From: JAADHY01 sp964428935
Lineage (GTDB): Bacteria > Planctomycetota > Planctomycetia > Planctomycetales > Planctomycetaceae
Assembly: GCA_964428935.1 (NCBI GenBank)
Contig: CAYSAG010000258.1
Location: 1 to 7,467, forward strand
Reading direction: 5' to 3'
Length of the DNA stretch: 7,467 nt
In this document: in pieces, positions 5,813-7,467 of the stretch
Layout: each line of letters opens with the position of its first letter
Numbering within the stretch: position 1 is the stretch's first letter
Notes under the pieces: model-generated
Seen by the model: the letters and a program-made list of their open reading frames with translations, nothing else
What the model was told of the DNA's origin: nothing
The model's database searches: none
Position numbers and translations under genes: made by a program

Positions 5813-6964
5813 ATGGACGATTCGGCCTCCTTGAGCACCACGGTTCCGCAGCCGGTCGTGCCGGTGTCGCCGGAAGACACAGCGACGTTGCGCCGGCGCT
5901 ACGAGGAACTGATTCGCGGCGACTCGGTGAGCTGGACGACACACTACCGCCTGCTGGGACGTCTGGGCGCCGGTGGGCAAGGTGTCGTCTTTCTGGCCGA
6001 ACGAATGGGCTCGCACAACCTGACCCTGCGAGTGGCGTTGAAAATGTTCTCACCGGAGAACTACCCGGACGAGGCGACTTACCTGGAGGAAATGTCCCGT
6101 CTGGCCCGCGTGGCCATGCGAATCGCCGAGATTCAACAGGACCACCTGCTGGACGTCCACAACTTTGTCCAGTGTAACGGCGTACAAATCATGGTGACGG
6201 AATGGGTCGATGGATTCGACCTGCGCTACCTCATGGCTCCGGAACGGCTGGAAGAAATCCGGCAGCGAGTGCCTCCCAAACGGTTCGAGTACATTACCGA
6301 CGTCATTGTCACCGACGGCCAAGTGTCGCTCCGTTTCAAACCGGGCGTGGCAATCGCCATTCTGCGAGACTGCCTGGCCGCACTCGACTCCATGTACCGA
6401 GCGGGAATCATGCACGGCGACATCAAGCCGTCGAACATCATGCTGAAACGAACGGGACGCACCAAGCTGATCGACTTCGGCTCTTCGTTCCAGGTGGGCG
6501 AGTTGCCGCGGCGTTGGGCGTGGACACCCCAGTACGCACCGCTGGAGCTGCTGCAACGGGGGGAGTACACGAACCAGTCGGACTTGGCCAGCTTGGGTTA
6601 CGTACTGATCGAAATGCTGGCTGGCGTGCCGCCCTTCGCTGGCATCACGGACTACCGGGAGCTTTGTCGAGCCAAACAGACTTTGCCGGGTCGTCTGAAC
6701 AAATTGTTGCCACCCGAGGTCGTGCGAAACGAACTGCTGGTCTCGCTCATTCGACGGCTCATCGACCCGGACCCGTCGGAGCGCTTTCCCACCGCCAATG
6801 CCGCCGACCTGACCGACGGTGGAGCAGCCAGCTTTCACCGACAGTTGGTCCTGAGCGACTTGGCAACGGAGTACCACTACGACATGAGCCTGTGGCTGCA
6901 GGAGTTCCCCAGTCCTGCGTTACCCGAAGCGGGGCAGGGCACCGTGTCGGTCTCACCAGTCTGA
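5813..6964 (+). CDS. Serine/threonine protein kinase domain protein, cytoplasmic
   Basis: The protein has 383 residues from ATG 5813. It shows a Hanks-type kinase fold: glycine loop LGAGGQG (51-57), VALK with Lys77, an alpha-C helix with Glu92/93, catalytic loop HGDIKPSN (201-208, Asp203, Asn208), IDFG (220-223), YAPLE in place of APE (241-245), and subdomain IX SDLASLGYVLIEMLAG (Asp257). All residues needed for phosphotransfer are present. HGD replaces HRD, making it a non-RD kinase that may not depend on activation-loop phosphorylation. About 35 extra residues (144-178) lie between the hinge and the catalytic loop. No transmembrane helix, PASTA, FHA or WD repeat is seen, unlike many bacterial receptor kinases. 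Alternative in-frame starts are ATG 5768 and 5744; none has a decisive Shine-Dalgarno, so the N-terminus is uncertain. The target is unknown. Confidence 0.9.
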   Translation: MDDSASLSTTVPQPVVPVSPEDTATLRRRYEELIRGDSVSWTTHYRLLGRLGAGGQGVVFLAERMGSHNLTLRVALKMFSPENYPDEATYLEEMSRLARVAMRIAEIQQDHLLDVHNFVQCNGVQIMVTEWVDGFDLRYLMAPERLEEIRQRVPPKRFEYITDVIVTDGQVSLRFKPGVAIAILRDCLAALDSMYRAGIMHGDIKPSNIMLKRTGRTKLIDFGSSFQVGELPRRWAWTPQYAPLELLQRGEYTNQSDLASLGYVLIEMLAGVPPFAGITDYRELCRAKQTLPGRLNKLLPPEVVRNELLVSLIRRLIDPDPSERFPTANAADLTDGGAASFHRQLVLSDLATEYHYDMSLWLQEFPSPALPEAGQGTVSVSPV

Positions 6965-7274
6965 ACCTGAGCGGACAGCAGGCAACCGCGTTCCCTCCCG
7001 GCCCGTCCGGCAAGCAAACCGCCGGCCAAGGGCAATTCCGCTTCCTGCAGAGAAATGCCCGTGGCGCCCCTGCAGCGCACCTCCAAGGAGCCGGGAAGGA
7101 CGAAGTCGACTCCGACGCTGCGAGGCTCCGACAACGAGCGGAGACGTCGAAGCGCAAGGGAAGCCGCTCCGGACCAAGAAGGCGGAAGGTTGGAAAATGC
7201 TTCGAGGTGGCGGACCGACGTCTCTGCCGCGGGCCTGACAAGTACGGCCGGTTGTACCCAGCGAAAAAGCCTGT
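6965..7274. other. Intergenic stretch between convergent genes
   Basis: There are 310 bases without a credible gene; open frames translate to low-complexity Arg/Gly/Ser/Ala-rich sequence with no motif. Weak dyads occur: CCGGC (7007-7011) with GCCGG (7021-7025), CTCCG (7126-7130) with CGGAG (7139-7143), the palindrome AGTCGACT (7104-7111), and a GTAC...GTAC dyad (7242-7257) 18 nt beyond the stop of the minus-strand gene. Any of these could help terminate transcription of the two converging genes; none has a T-tract. Confidence 0.5.
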
Positions 7275-7467
7275 CTAATCGAAAACCTCGTCCAGTCGTT
7301 CGGCGGTCAGCAGCCGTTCGCCCCACCGAAGCAGCTGCTCGGTGTCCGCCTTTTCCACCCGCCGACGTACCTCTTCGCTCAGCGGACCAAACTTCCGCTG
7401 CAACAGCCGCAGGAACAGCTCCGCTTGGCCTTTCTGTTGGCCCTCACGCAGGCCTTCTTCTCGCCAC
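7275..7467 (-). CDS. C-terminal part of a DUF4351 / Rpn (YhgA-like) family protein (N-terminus outside the window)
   Basis: Reading from the right edge on the minus strand, 63 residues precede the TAG stop at 7275-7277. They begin WREEGLREGQQKGQAELFLRL, a charged Gly-spaced helix. Next comes LLQRKFGPLSEEVRRRVEKA, then DTEQLLRWGERLL and an AERLDEVFD end. This is the usual pattern of a DUF4351 domain. That domain commonly ends proteins whose N-terminal part is a PD-(D/E)XK nuclease-like Rpn/transposase_31 domain, associated with recombination-promoting activity and found in many copies in planctomycete and cyanobacterial genomes. The N-terminal domain cannot be seen here, so nuclease activity is inference. 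Confidence 0.75.
   Translation of the reverse strand, partial: WREEGLREGQQKGQAELFLRLLQRKFGPLSEEVRRRVEKADTEQLLRWGERLLTAERLDEVFD

Noticed and set aside
6965..7278. Tail of a plus-strand frame (6202-7278) continuing past the kinase stop as a possible separate small protein.
   Set aside because: It is the +1 shadow of the kinase followed by low-complexity sequence, with no start, ribosome-binding site or motif of its own after 6964.
1..7467. CRISPR arrays, insertion-sequence ends or phage genes.
   Set aside because: No regularly spaced repeats, transposase motifs or terminal inverted repeats were seen. The only mobile-element-related hint is the DUF4351-type tail at the right edge, whose diagnostic N-terminal domain is not in the window.

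Overview
The window is a GC-rich (roughly 60-65% by eye) bacterial chromosomal segment. A secreted Asp-box sialidase-like protein, a cytoplasmic Ser/Thr kinase, a DUF4351-type (Rpn/YhgA-like) tail and bacterial SelA/SelB together fit a member of the Planctomycetota best. This assignment rests on gene content and style only; no rRNA or other taxonomic marker is present.

Layout: (1) On the minus strand, positions 905 down to 1 hold the first 301 residues of a signal-peptide-bearing sialidase/BNR-repeat protein. It has a strong Shine-Dalgarno and an exact tandem pair of 19-bp units in its leader. (2) A 344-bp divergent intergenic region, rich in GC palindromes, separates it from the plus-strand block. 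(3) The core is the selenocysteine machinery: selB (1250-3187), a 196-bp gap, then selA (3384-4850). (4) A short class I SAM-dependent methyltransferase (4924-5418) follows selA closely. (5) About 390 bp without a convincing gene follows, containing two well-formed stem-loops (5454-5487 and 5595-5619). (6) A Ser/Thr protein kinase domain protein lies at about 5813-6964. (7) Roughly 310 bp of apparently non-coding sequence comes next. (8) The C-terminal 63 residues of a DUF4351-like protein enter from the right edge on the minus strand (7467-7275).

How the genes work together: SelA makes Sec-tRNA(Sec) from Ser-tRNA(Sec) and selenophosphate, and SelB delivers it to SECIS-containing UGA codons, so selB and selA form one functional unit. 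The methyltransferase has its own ribosome-binding site 73 bp after selA and could be co-transcribed, but nothing in its sequence proves a role in selenium metabolism. The kinase is separated by possible termination structures and is probably its own unit. I found no tRNA-Sec (selC), no selD and no convincing selenoprotein gene in the window. I see no clearly new multi-gene system. The observations most worth follow-up are the unclassified methyltransferase next to selA and the tandem dyad repeat upstream of the sialidase gene.
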